Origin: Kuschelorhynchus macadamiae
Taxonomy: Eukaryota > Arthropoda > Insecta > Coleoptera > Curculionidae
Direction: 5' to 3'
Length of the DNA: 64,000 bases
Assembly (NCBI GenBank): GCA_030620095.1
Contig: JAUTXW010000958.1
Span: forward strand, 52,501-116,500
Shown here: piece by piece, positions 46,291 to 58,159 of the stretch
How positions within the stretch are numbered: the first letter of the stretch is position 1
Layout: each line of letters starts with the position of its first letter
The notes under the pieces: generated by a model
Seen by the model: the letters and a program-made list of their open reading frames with translations, nothing else
What the model was told of the DNA's origin: nothing
Database searches by the model: none
Program-made: the position numbers and the translations under genes

Positions 46291-47145
46291 CTTAATCGCC
46301 TCGCAAGTAGTCAGTCAGTTCCTTCTTTACCCTTTGAGTCCATAGTACTACTTGTAGCATCAATTAAAATTAAAATTTTTAGGAACAAGATTACACATTA
46401 AAATTTGACATAACTCATCTTAGCTAAAAAAAAACTCAAAATCAAAAGCCTTTTAATTTTGTCCTTGAACTGGAAATACTCTATTTAAAGTTCTGTGTGC
46501 TGGTAGAGGGTTAAAGAACTAAATAGCAAAATACCTAGTACCATTTCTAGCTCTCTTAAATCAGATGAAATCATGAAAAGGATTGTCATTATATCTGGTA
46601 GGATAAAATAATATAAAATAAAACCCAGAACTTCATATCAGTGGATTTTGTTCCTGAAACAACAGATAGACATCAAGGCATGCCTGCAGGAAGAAGACCA
46701 ACACTATGAAGTAGAGAAGAGGTACCCCTACTCTAGACATAAATGGTATACAACATTCAAAGTAGGATTACCAAAACACATGGAAAGGACCTTCCGAGGC
46801 TTCTGGCCAGGTATACAATCTTAAACAAGTTCTATTTCTCCAAATCAGATAGCCAAAATAAAAAACAAATACCTACTAGAAGCAAACTTCTGAAGACAAT
46901 AATTCCACCAAAGTTGATTTGAGCTCCCTCAGAGATAATAAATTATATACATGGCACAGTTAGAATTTCCAAGTCTACAAAAGACTGACAACGATCAGCT
47001 CTATAACCTAAATTGCTGATGATACACACACTTACTTTGTCTAAAAAACCTTACCTATGAGACTGGAATGACCCTATGACAGTACAGCATATAAGAATTT
47101 CTAATCAAAAACAGATAGATTTAGAAAATATCCTAAACAGATGGA
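46291..47145. other. Unassigned repeat-like sequence
   Basis: A plus-strand frame around 46625-46810 reads as protein-like ('LKQQIDIKACLQEEDQHYE', 'HMERTFRGFWPG') but I cannot place it in a family. It may belong to another decayed element. Confidence 0.3.
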
Positions 47146-47149
47146 CAAT

Positions 47150-48490
47150 GTGATTGTCCCAGGTTAGGCCTGGATCGAGATAAACTCCCAGGAATTTAAC
47201 CTCTTTGACACTCTTATCTAGATATGGATGTTCATATTCTGTGTATATAAGAGAGAAATTTACGACCTGAGACTGTTGAGCTATTGGCTAGGAACCACTG
47301 TTGTAATTTATCTATGTGTAGGCAAAGTCCATATCATTTAATTCGGATGGATGGTAGCTTTGATATTAAGTAGTGTCATCTGCAAACAATACTGATTTTT
47401 GGAAATTAATGTTAATATAAATAAGAAATAATGTGGATCCCAACACTGATCCCTGTGGAACTCCATATTTGAGTAATTGATTAGTTCAAACTCCTTAATT
47501 AAAATGAACATATTGTCATGGTCCCGATATAGGGTATGACTAGGGACGTAGGGATCTAACTAAATAAAATATATATTTAAAAAACACCTAACTTTTTATT
47601 TACATATTTACAGATGGTCGTTCTTAAAAGTATGATTTCTACAATTTTCACTTTAAGAGAAAAATATATAACTTACATTAATTGGCCCATTGACCAGGGG
47701 AACAGCACTTTCAATAAAAACATTCTGACCAAATCACTAGTTCACTTTTTGATTCTCGTTGACCGATTTTGACTGACTCGCTAATTGATTCTCATTTTTA
47801 ATAATCCCCCTCTCGAGGATTCTAAAATCTTTTTATAGTAAACCTCAGCTGGTCAGCGATTTTCGTGTTTATCTCTTATGTAGAGCAATTAGTTAATTGT
47901 TTTATTAATCGTTATTAAAACGGCCAATATTATAAACAATTCTGGGCGAGTTGCGGTTTGCAGAGTATTGACTTTAAAACAATAGATGTGTAATTTAGGC
48001 CATTGCAAAATATCTTAGAATTACTTGTTTTTATGTATGGTATATATTATTATATATATATATATCGTCTTTTAGCATTTATTTTATTTGAGATATAAGA
48101 GATATTATTCTTGTACTTGATATTTGAAAGTAATATTTTATGCATATAATTCTGTGCTTGACATTAGTTGAAATTATTAACTAAACGGCATCATTATGGA
48201 AGTTATGTAAAGCCAATTTTTTATAAACAATATCTTGTGTTACACAATTGAAAGCTGTAGTTAGATCTAAGAAGGATGCATAAGTGTCAAGGAAGTTTTC
48301 AAAAGCCTCCATGAAATTGCCAATAAGATGGTCTATTGCTAAACTTGTTTTATTCTGGTGAAAACAAATAAGTTTATAGCAAAAAGTGTATTTAATTCAA
48401 AATTTATTTGTTTTTTTTTTCAGATTTGATATAATTGGCAGAGATACAGGCCTATAATTGTTACACCCATCTGGTGAACCTTTCCCATTG
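47150..48490 (-). pseudogene. LINE reverse transcriptase remnant inserted in a hAT gene
   Basis: Read on the minus strand: 'GSPDGCNNYRPVSLPIIS' (near 48480), 'SFLDLTTAFNCVTQDIVYKKL' (near 48250), then after a ~700-bp interruption 'YGVPQGSVLGSTLFLIYIN' (near 47475), 'VLFADDTT' (near 47385) and 'FLGVYLDPGLTWDNHI' (near 47195). This is the palm and thumb order of a jockey-like reverse transcriptase. The interruption 47512-48190 may be a separate insertion; its end 'tgtcatggtcccgata' with polyadenylation-like words resembles an LTR, but I could not prove one. Confidence 0.65.
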
Positions 48491-48546
48491 TACTTTTGCT
48501 GTTTTAGAGACTGTTGGAGAAACACTGCAAGATTTGTAGCTTTTAC

Positions 48547-49568
48547 GTCATATATATCTTCGCCACGGGTCTTCCCCTTCAGAGGAATGATTGTCAAAAA
48601 TTCTTCCTTAGGCAACATGTCAATGATTACCATCTGAATAAAAATATACAGCTGGGCAGTGTCTGTCATATCGGTGGATTCGTCGAACTGTAAAGAAAAG
48701 TATGTACATTCCATGATATCATTTTTTAGTTTATCTGCCATGTCCTGACTCATGACTTCAATACGCCTTGTGACAGTCGGACGAGATAACTGAAGTTCTC
48801 TAATGGCAGACATGATTTCTGTTTTATTTTTAAAATCTCCAAATAAAGTCTCACCCGCTTCAATAAATGCTTCCTTCACAACCGATCCATCTTCGAATGG
48901 TTTCTTGTGTTTCGCCAATATATGAGATATTTTAAATGACGCGATCGTAGCAGCTTTTGATTGTTTGGCTGGTCTTCTGAACAGGGTTTGTTCTTTTTTC
49001 AAACAAGATATCAAATCACGTACTTTTCGTTTTCTTTATTCACTCTGTGGCGGAAAATCCTTTTCATAGTTTTTATGAACAGTTTTATGATGCCTCTCTA
49101 AGTTACCACGCTTAGGTATTGCAACTGACGCACGACAAATAAGACAAATGCACTTATCCTTCACCATACAAAACAAAAATGTTTCCTCACAATCGTTATT
49201 AAAATGATACGTTTTAGATTTCTTCCCTGCACTCATTTTGTACTATTTAATAATAAACTTTGTATCGACATACTATTGCCTTCAAGTTGCAATTCAGAAT
49301 GAGTCCAATTCGTGCAGGCGCAACATTTATTTCGGCGTGAACGAAAGTCTCGAATTTTGCCGTCAAACGCGCCGCCCGAAATTTCTAGAAAAGCGGCAAG
49401 AATAAAAAAAGCCGCCTTTTGCCGCTAGCTAGAGTTATTTTATTACGTAATAAATTTTTGTAGTTTAGTTAAGTACCTACTTATTAAAAAAATGTTTCTT
49501 CTCGAGGTCTACTCAAAAAGCACTCGCGATCGACTGGTCGATCGCGATCGATCGTTTGAGCACCCCTG
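48547..49568 (-). pseudogene. hAT transposase fragment (GTF2IRD2/ZBED-like), truncated and frameshifted
   Basis: The 5' terminus at 49568 reads 'caggggtgctcaaacgatcg' on the minus strand, a typical hAT end, with inner 'cgatcgcgatcgaccagtcg' dyads. From ATG at 49236 the frame encodes a small zinc-finger-like segment ('CLICRASVAIPKRGNLERHH', C-x2-C...H-x4-5-H). A stop and frameshift at ~49036 separate it from the next part (49014 onward): 'ATIASFKISHILAKHKKPF', 'SRPTVTRRIEVMSQDMADKL', 'FSLQFDESTDMTDTAQL' and 'KGKTRGEDIYD'. This order matches hAT-derived proteins of the GTF2IRD2/ZBED5 type. The remaining catalytic and dimerisation regions are missing: the frame runs into LINE sequence after residue ~156. 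Confidence 0.75.
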
Positions 49569-50249
49569 CCCTAGGGCTACCCTAAAAAATGTTTTACTTA
49601 CAAACATATACTTTATAAAATACAACAAAAATATGTTGAACAATAAATTTAATGTGATTCACCATTTTTTTAATTACTACCATTTAAAAATAAAAAAATA
49701 TTTTCATTTTTTTGGGGGTGTTTCATATCGCTAAGGTCACCCTATACTATACTTTAGAAAAAATGTGATAAAAAAATAAAAGAAATTTGGTGTAATTCAC
49801 TGTTTTTCCAAATTTTGTATTGACATTTCTTTTTAAATATATTTATTCAAAAAAAATGTACGCTTATGAATTGTACAATTTTCTATTGTCAAAAAATATA
49901 CCACATAAACAAAAATAAAACAAATTGTGTGTTCCATCTTAACAAAAAATGTTTTTCTTGTTTTTATGGACTCCTCTAGACTAATCCTAAATTAAAAACA
50001 GCAGTGCTTTTATATTTAAAAATACATAAAAAAAAACATAACTGTTTCATCGTTTTTTTTTTTAAATCTGACCGTTATGAAAATAAATTTTTTAGTAAAT
50101 AATTTACAAACAATTCATATATGCCGGCATCTCCTTTGGCACTCGACTATTGAATACCAGTGTAAAACTGCTTGTATAGTTAAAAACTCAAAAAACGTAT
50201 AGTTACTAAAAAGGAATCTCACTGAAAAAATGGTAAGTCTAGAAAAAAC
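49569..50249. other. No gene recognised
   Basis: AT-rich sequence outside the hAT terminus. The first 8 bp, 'ccctaggg' (49569-49576), would be its target duplication, but the other copy was not found. Confidence 0.45.
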
Positions 50250-51148
50250 ATAAACAAGCAGTTGATTTCCCAGGTTGTATCTCATAATCAGACAAATGTA
50301 TCCTTACAATTAGACGGCAGCGACGCAACACTAAGCATTAACAAACGTCCAGCATCACTTGGAGTAGGACCGAGTAACTTCCACGCCAAAGGATCACGTG
50401 CGTTAATGAATGGCGAAGTTCGTAAAACCAGAAATCAAAATAGGAATGAGGCCACAATCGACGCCGGTGGTTAGTAGATCAAAACAACCCTGTATCCCAA
50501 TGGACAGTGACGTTTTTGAAGCAGATGATGCTGAAGATCTAAATCAAAATAAGCCAAGCAGAGATATGTAGTATGCAGACAACAATCGGAAAACTTTTCA
50601 GAGTAGAAAAACAAAAAGATTGGAAAAAGTTGTTCAGTCAAAATTACCCCAAGCATTAAAAGGCTCAAATGATAATAATTGTATTCTGAAACCAGCACAG
50701 AAAATGGCATTTTCTGGTTTGGCACTAGAAACAACAGATGAAAACTTCTTGGAATATCTGAATGCACAAAATTTTGGTATTGGTTGCAAATGTGAAAATA
50801 TACAAACTAGAAGAGAATCATATTGCAGCTCCTTTAAACTGGCTGTACCTATTGAACAAAGACCACAATATTTATGCTCCAACCTTTGGCCACAGGGAAC
50901 GACAATCAACTATTTTCTGAATCTGCAGAACCAAGGGATGGCGACTCAAAAAACTCAAAGATCATCACAGAGAAGGCAAACCCAACAATGATGTTCTTAC
51001 ATGCAAACATCCAATCCCTTAAAAACAAGATTGGAGAAGTGGAAGCATTTATTGCAAATAAAAACATTGACTTAATATGTTTGTCCAAACAATGGCTCAA
51101 AGAAGATATAAAGCATATTCAAATCCAAGGATACAAATGTTGGCGTTT
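50250..51148 (+). pseudogene. LINE-A 5' part: ORF1-like region and start of endonuclease
   Basis: Fragments 50262-50474 and 50620-50991 resemble the gag-like first protein of insect non-LTR elements ('NFGIGCKCENI..SFKLAVPIEQ..LCSNLWPQGTTINYFL'). A new frame at 50989 starts 'MFLHANIQSLKNKIGEVEAFI', then 'NIDLICLSKQWLKED' and 'IQIQGYKC', the N-terminal half of an AP-endonuclease domain. It ends at ~51148 where hAT sequence begins. It appears to resume at ~55720 in the same domain. Confidence 0.6.
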
Positions 51149-51149
51149 C

Positions 51150-52405
51150 GGGTAATTGCATCGCGGCGGGTCGGTACACATAAGTTGAACATTTTGCGAG
51201 TTTTTCAAAGTTTAATTAATTTAATTAAATACCTAGGTACCTATTGTTTTCAATTCATTCGAGGCAAAATTAATAAAATAAACAGCCTATTAGTGAAACC
51301 TTTTTCTACGCGATCGCTCGAGGAAAAAATTCAAATCAAGGAGCTTGGAAGACCTCTCCCCGATTTAGATTAACCAAAACGCAGAAGGCTTCTACCTCTA
51401 GTTCATCAAGCTCCAAAGGCCGTGTAAGGAAGTTTAATTGAAATATGTATTCGAAAAATAACTGGATTTGTGGATGCGATGAAAACAATTCATTTTTTTG
51501 TTTCATTTGTGTTTTGTTTGGTGGTGATTCTACATGGACAAGGCATGGGGCTACTGATTTAGTGCATATTTATGAGAAAATTAAAACGCATGAAAACAGC
51601 AAGGTACATATAAATAATATTTTTAGTTTTTCTTTGCTGGGAAAATCAAATATAATTACTTAATTAAATTCGGCATATAGGCAAAATATTATTAAGCACA
51701 ACAATCAAGTTGATAACAACAGATATACGTTAAACATCATTATCAACTGTATTAGATTTTGTGGTGCATTAGAACTGGCATTGAGAGGTCATGATGAAAC
51801 CAAAGAATCCGGAAATAAAGGAGAGTTCTGAGAATTGATAGATTTTAGTTCTCAACTGGATAGAGATTTAAAGGAACATTTCAACAAAGCAACAGCATTT
51901 AAAGGGACCTCTAAGATGATACAGAACGAATTGTTGGACTGCATGATTAGCGTTTAACTTCAATTAGTCATTATTTTACGATACATTGTCTCCAGTAAGC
52001 CAGTAGAAAGATTTTGGAAATTTGTAATGCCATTTCAATAGCAAATTGCATTTTAAATGAAATTGATCTTTTAATTAGTGACGCACCCAATAAGTTAATA
52101 GCTAGCTATGACGGCGCGTCAGTTATGAGCGGAGGTGTAAATGGGGTACAAAAAATAATTAAAGATAAATATTCGTTAGCAAATTATGTACATTGCTATA
52201 CTAATCAATTTAACCTTATAATGAGCAGCTTCAATTAATGCATCGGTTCGGATTTTTTTTTTTGCTCATCTGACTGGAATTTGTTCATTTTTTCACCTCA
52301 AAGAACAAAAGCATTGGATGATATAGCTCATAGACGATTACCACGATCATCACAAATGAAATGGAATTTTCATTCTCGGGGAACAGTTTATGAATACCGA
52401 AATGA
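51150..52405 (+). pseudogene. hAT transposase (ZMYM1-like), 5' half
   Basis: From ~51285 broken frames give 'PFSTRSLEEKIQIKELGRPL', 'MYSKNNWICGCDENNSFFCF', 'CVLFGGDSTWTRHGATDL' (TTF-type zinc finger), then 'KGTSKMIQNELLDCMISV', 'ASYDGASVMSGGVNGVQKII' (DDE-region start) and 'LANYVHCYTNQFNLIMSS', ending 'FHSRGTVYEYRNEL' at ~52405. This is the arrangement of ZMYM1-like hAT proteins. Several frameshifts and stops. The coding sequence is interrupted here by LINE-B and resumes near 54360. Confidence 0.75.
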
Positions 52406-52407
52406 GC

Positions 52408-54358
52408 TTATTTATTTATAAACGGGATGTACATAACATTTTTAACACTGAAGCAAGTATAAAACATAAAGAATAACAGCTACATAATGTACAAACTACA
52501 GCAACAAAAATCTAATAAATAAAATAAGCAGTTTATTTAAGCACCAGCATTGTATATCTATCGATGTTTAATATATATCCGAGAAAATTTAAGACTTTGC
52601 AACTCATGAAATAGTCCACAATCATAATACTAGAAATAGGTATTCAAGAGTATTTTAACTCAAACATTGTTTAGGCAGAATGAATAACACTTAGATACTA
52701 TTAGGATTATAATTGTTGTAACCTATCTCTATAATGAAACTATTTTTAAATATTGTGTGTATATGTTATATGTTTCTTGTGTATATACTACATTTTAACT
52801 TGTCTTTGATGTGCCTTGTATTTTTAATTATGTATTGCACATAGTCTTATTTTATTTTTAATTTTAATGCTATTTGTCTTAAATTGTAAATGACTGACGA
52901 TGCAAAAACAATGTGCAGCTTATTTTTTTTTCTTTTTGTGATCATTTGTAAACTGTACTAGTTGCTATGCAAATAAAGAATTTATTATTATTATAAGAGA
53001 ATTATGGATAAAATTAAAAGGTGTTCCAAAAATATCAAGTTTAATCTCATTGGCAGACATCATCATACGATTAATTGACTATGTTGTCTATAAAGCGTAT
53101 GGTGATGCTCCAAAGGTTTGGACCTCTCTTAAATTTCTGCATGGGACATGAATGTTGACACAATACAAGAGATCTTCACATTTTATGTGGTTGTGCGACA
53201 ATTTACAAATAAACATCTGATCAAAATGTGTGCGCCTTTCTTTAAGTGTCTTGAGATTTAGGAATGTTAGCAGATCTGAGCAATTAATAAATTCAGCCGG
53301 AATAGCCAGTTTATATCCTATATAGCGCAAAAAAATTTTCTGTACATGCCCCACTGCATCAGAGTGAACAGTGAAGTGAGACCAAACTGAAGTGTTATTT
53401 TCTAAGTGGCTATGAACAAATGCCACATATAAGGTTCTTAATGCAAAAATATTTTTAAATTCTTTTGTATGGTGCTTTACAAAACTTAACATTTTTAGAG
53501 CTCTATTACAACAGGCCTGCATGTGGCTGACAAATGTGAGTTTGGTGTCAAAGATTACACCAAGATCTCTAATTTCGTGAACACCATTAATCTTAACTCC
53601 ATTTAAATAATATTCGTTAAAACTAGGATATAGCTTCCGGGGAAATTGGATATAGTTGCATTTTTTGATGTTTAATTGCAACCAATTAGAGCAAATCCAA
53701 TTCTCGAACCTCAGGAGATCATCCCGCATACCCTCAATATCATCTGCAGAGTTGACGACCTTAAAAATTTTAAGATCGTCAGCATATAATAGAATCTGAC
53801 AGTGATGAAAACAAGATATTATGTCATTGATAAATAAGTTAAATAAGAGGGGAGCAAGATGTCCACCCTGAGACACTCCAGAAGTAACAATAACCTGATC
53901 TGACAAGTACGTCTTAACTTTTACAAACTACTGTCTACCAACCAGATATGAGTACAACCACGATAGCAGAGAGCGATGCACTCTGTACTTTGATAGTTTA
54001 TCTACTAACAATGAGTGATCAACCCTATCAAAAGCCTTAGAGACGTCAGCATAAATAGAGTCAACAACCATGCCCCTCTCCAAGGCTTGTGATATAGTCC
54101 TCTCATACATCAATAGGTTAGTAGTAAAGGGACGTCCACTTATAAAGCCATGTTGTTGAGAGATGATAACATTCTTAAACTTAAATGTCAGGAAGTTGGT
54201 TACAAGAGATTCAAAAACTTTGGAATTTGGGAAATCAGAGAAATAGGACCATAGTTTTGAATATCCCCCTTGCCACCTTGGTTTTTAAAAATAGGGGAAA
54301 CATATGAGGTCTTCCAAAGCTTAGGAAACACTTCAGTCGACAAAGACTTGTTACACAT
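52408..54358 (-). pseudogene. LINE-B reverse transcriptase, 5'-truncated, inserted in the hAT gene
   Basis: The minus strand encodes 'VFPKLWKTSYVSPIFKN' (from ~54330), after a frameshift 'VVDSIYADVSKAFDRVDHSLL' (54040s), then after an in-frame stop at ~53928 'VTSGVSQGGHLAPLLFNLFI', 'LLYADDLKIFK', 'IRDLGVIFDTKLTFVSHM' and 'HVQKIFLRYIGYKL', ending 53088. Further C-terminal residues continue to ~52990 past a stop. The 3' end 'atcccgtttataaataaataa' at ~52408 matches the tail of LINE-D (near 60975), supporting one family. The 5' end lies in the finger domain, the usual 5' truncation of LINE insertions. Confidence 0.85.
52700..52990 (+). mobile_element. LINE/SINE 3' tail fragment nested in LINE-B
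   Basis: The plus strand ends 'gcaaataaagaatttatta' followed by (TTA)n, ending ~52988, a typical polyadenylation-signal-plus-microsatellite tail of CR1/L2-like elements. It interrupts the last codons and 3' UTR of LINE-B on the opposite strand. The left boundary is estimated; there is no coding part. Confidence 0.5.
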
Positions 54359-54359
54359 T

Positions 54360-55730
54360 ATGGATATTTTAGAGAACGACAAAAATATTAAATTGAATTC
54401 AACAATTGAACAAGCTGGTGCATATAAACTTAGATTGCAGAACAAAGATTTTATATTTTGGTTAACAGTTTTTTATAAAATCATGCCATATGTCGAAATA
54501 ATTTTTAAGCAACTGCAGTTGATTAATACCTACCCTATCGAGGCTAAACAAGATCTACAAAACTCCGAAAACGCAATGCAAAAAGTTCGAGATGAAATGG
54601 ACACAATTATTGACCAAATAAACTTGAAGCTTTTAGAAAACGAAGATGAAAATGTTCCTTAAAAAATGCGACGTTACCCTCGTTCCGATCTATCTATTTC
54701 AACAAATGAAAAAATTGAAGCCTTGGAAGTTTGCGATTCCATAATACAACAGATTAAGGCTCGGTTTACTTTTACAGGGCATCTGACAGCTACCGCATTA
54801 TTTATGAAAGAACATTTTATCGAATACCAAAAAACAAAATCCCAGTAAATTGCCCTCTGATACAGTTAAGTTATATCCATTTCTAGAGAAAAATCATCTA
54901 AAAACAGAATTGCAAGTACTTTATGAAAGAGAAGAATTGCAAACCATTTCTGAAGCCGTTCCTTTTTTATCGTTGGTTTCACAGAAAGATATGAGGTACA
55001 CTTTTCAAGAAACTATTAAGTTATTGAAAGATTTAGTGACAACACCTATGTCAACCTCTGAAGCTGAAAGATGCTTCTCTATGTTAAAAAGACTAAAAAC
55101 TTTTTTGCGCAACTCTATGAAAGAAGAAAAACTAAGTGCCTTGGGTATGTTATAAGCTAAAAAAGTGTTTCTTAATAATATTGAAGACTTTAATAAACGA
55201 GTCATTGACCTTTTCGCCAATAAGGCAGAACGAAGACTAGATTTCAAATACCGCAGTTCAGTGTAAAATATTCTTCCTTTTACTGTATATAGTTTTGGAG
55301 TGTATTACTTATTCATTACGACTAATTATTCTGGTAAGTTTTTATCGAGGTTTTTATGTTGTTTATTACTTTGTAAAAATGGTACACATGCACACATAAA
55401 CGCATAGGTAGATATACTTAAAAAAATTCACCCCAACACAAGAATAGAAGAATTAATTTGATTTTCAAACACATATGTAACTAGACATAAAAGGCGAATA
55501 AATTATCTCAAGGAACTCAAGATTATTATTAAATTTTTTATAATGTTTAATTTTTTACTAATTTAGCAAGTAGTATAAATGGTATATAATGGATGTAACT
55601 AGTAATCTTTTCTATTAAAAACAAACAAAAAGGTTAAAAATTAGTCATTTTGGGCGTGGCACCCCGAAAAATTTCTATTTACCTTCTAGAACACCGCCAA
55701 ACTCAAATTCCACGAGCTGCCGCTGTTACT
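54360..55730 (+). pseudogene. hAT transposase (ZMYM1-like), 3' half and 3' end
   Basis: It resumes with 'MDILENDKNIKLNSTIEQA', 'KDFIFWLTVFYKIMPYVEI' and 'AMQKVRDEMDTIIDQI'. After an in-frame stop at 54660 and a shift near 54848 it reaches 'TTPMSTSEAERCFSMLKRLK', the hAT C-terminal dimerisation motif, then 'FLRNSMKEEKLSALGML'. A final stretch after another stop ends at ~55265. The following AT-rich sequence to ~55730 ('gggcgtggcaccccga' near 55653) is presumably the hAT 3' UTR and terminus, because LINE-A coding resumes there. Confidence 0.75.
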
Positions 55731-57310
55731 GCCATGTTCATTAAAAACAGTTTAGATTTAAACATTTTAAATGTTCATGTTGACTATAATATTGAAAAGT
55801 GTATTGAGTATTGTGGTATTTGCTTAAAAAATTTTAATATTGATGTAGTTACAGTATATCGCTCCCCATCGGGAAGTTTTGATACCTTATTAGTCGTCAA
55901 TATGGTCATCCAGACATTGTAAGTATTTACAAAACTTTTAAAAAAGAATATAAAATGGCAAGGCACAGAGCTAAAATAAAATCAAATCAAATGATGACAT
56001 TATACTTTCTTTGTGTAACCCTTCTCGAACCATGTGGGACATAATAAATAACCTCAGGGGTGTAACTAAAAATAAAATTGTACCTAATATCTCACCGGAA
56101 ACACTTCAATGAGTTTTTCTCTAGCATTGCTAGTACAATAATAAAAAACATTCCATCCACTAAATCAAACTCGTGACATTAAAAACCATTTAAAAAACAA
56201 AAATAGCCGAGACATATTTAGGATGGATATCAGATTGATTAAAACAACAAAAAATATAATAATTCCCCTCACTAACCTCATAAACCTATGTTGTAAATAA
56301 TGTAATTTTCCTTCTAGCCTTAAACGTGCTTTAGTAATTCCTTTTTTTAAAAAGGGGATAAAGAACAACCAAAAAACTATAGACACGTATCATTGTAACC
56401 AAACATTTTTAAAATAGTAGAGAAAGCTATGGCATACAAGTTATTAATTATTTCGAGACAAACAGTTATTTTTCACCAGGTCAATTTGGATTCAGGAAGG
56501 ACGTAAATATGGTAATAATTTTAGATCTAATATCCAGTATAATTGAGCCCATTCACAATTCACAGCGGTTCTGCTGTGCGATTTGAGCAAAACATTTGAT
56601 TATGTCAACCATAAAATCTCAATACAAAAGCCCTACAAATATAATTTCTGTCCTACAAGTATTCATCTACTGAAATCATACCTTCTTGACAGACAGTTAA
56701 TTCGAGTGTGTGGTGTGTCATCTGAGGAAAGTGTACTTAACATTGGTGTTCCTAAAAGTTCTGTTCTGGGACGTATATTATTCCTTATTTGTATAAATGA
56801 TCTACCAACAAGGGAAGCATCATAGAAGTACACACTTTTCGCTGACACAACTATTACCTTAGCAGCTGACAGTCTACAGGATGCACTCGAGGGTTCTGCT
56901 AGTGCTTAAAAAAGAGATAAGGAATGGTTCTGCATGAACATATTGCTGCTTAATCAAAGTAAAACAGACCGAAAGGTCTCTCTGTGTGAGGTTGATGATG
57001 TCAAAGAGGGTGAGAAGTTATATCCAAAGACGCAATGAGACCACATGCTTGCAAGCTGAGCAAAAACCTGAGGCATAGCTTATTCATTTTGCATAATATT
57101 CATTCACACCTATCATATGCCCAATTTTTGCACTGCAACGTAAAGCTGTCAGAACTCTGGCTGGTTTTGGTTGCTCAATTTTGGAGGCTAAAGTCAAAGT
57201 TAACCAGTCTATTGGGCTATAAAATTTTATAATGTATTGCCTTATAGAATTGAAGATTTAACCTACAAAAGTTTTAAAAATAGTATCAGGGAAGTTTTAA
57301 CACAAAAAAT
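55720..57310 (+). pseudogene. LINE-A 3' part: rest of endonuclease and reverse transcriptase
   Basis: The frame 55735-55890 reads 'MFIKNSLDLNILNVHVDYNI', 'YCGICLKNFNIDVVTVYRSP', the C-terminal half of the endonuclease domain. After a broken linker come 'IFKIVEKAMAYKL', 'DLSKTFDYVNHKI' (near 56582), 'VLNIGVPKSSVLGRILFLIC' (near 56733), 'TLFADTTITLAADS' (near 56840, one catalytic D lost), and the tail 'YNVLPYRIEDLTYKSFKNSI' ending near 57310. Numerous stops. It belongs with 50250-51148 if the hAT inserted between them. Confidence 0.7.
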
Positions 57311-57405
57311 TTTAAAAATTTAATTATTTGCCAATTTATTTTAGCTTTCTTTAAATATGTTTATGTGATGTGTGATTATGGTTTATTTACATTTGTCACG
57401 AAAAT

Positions 57406-58097
57406 TTGAAAAATGAGATATTATATCTTAAAATTAAGGTGGCTAAAGTAGAATCCGTACTTGAATCTAAGGCAAACCTAAATGAAATAAACCCTAAATT
57501 CATGTCAATTTGGAGGCCCTTAATTACAAAATCGGCAGTAGACCAACGTCCACACATGTCTCTGATAATGAATCAAATAGTCAACATCCTGACAATGTGA
57601 GGGAAGGCATATTAGATACTGTCAAGCAGTTTCTTAGTGACCAGACAGAGTATATGGCAAAGAAGTTAGATTCTGCTGCAAATGCAATACAGAATTCAAA
57701 CAAAGACTTGACCAGATTTTTATTATCAAGATCTGACACTGCTAGTGCAGTCAAAACTCTGGTCAATCCTTAAAGTGAATTGTCACTAGCCCCACAGAAA
57801 ATTTATGGAGGTAAAGTCCTGCGCAGCACCAATTCCAACACAGTTAGACGTGTTGGCAACTCAAAAGGTATATTAGCTGCTGCAGAAGAGCGTAAATGGT
57901 TTCATGTAAGTAACCTTGCTGCAGAAACAACATTGGAGCTTTTTAAGGATCATTTACTATCAAATCAGATGGATATACTCTCTTGTGAAAGGCTTCAATC
58001 CAAGCAATATCATATGGCTTCATTTAAGGTGTCTATAAGACCAGAACAAAAGGATGCTTTTTGTGATAGTGGTGTGTCAACAAACATAGACTACTGA
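57406..58097 (+). pseudogene. LINE-D ORF1 (gag-like) remnant
   Basis: Three overlapping broken frames. The first contains 'LKIKVAKVESVLESKANLNE', a coiled-coil-like stretch. The second reads 'REGILDTVKQFLSDQTEYMA'. The third reads 'RKWFHVSNLAAETTLELFKD' and 'QYHMASFKVSIRPEQKDAF', resembling the RRM-like end of LINE ORF1 proteins. The order and place directly before an endonuclease support ORF1. Confidence 0.6.
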
Positions 58098-58159
58098 ATA
58101 ATGATGTAGTAGCTTCTCGAAATTTTCAAAGAAGAAGGCATCCAATGCCATCTCATTGA

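Noticed and set aside
47512..48190. Solo LTR inside the minus-strand LINE remnant
   Set aside because: It interrupts the reverse transcriptase and one end reads 'tgtcatggtcccgata', but the opposite end and a target duplication could not be fixed.
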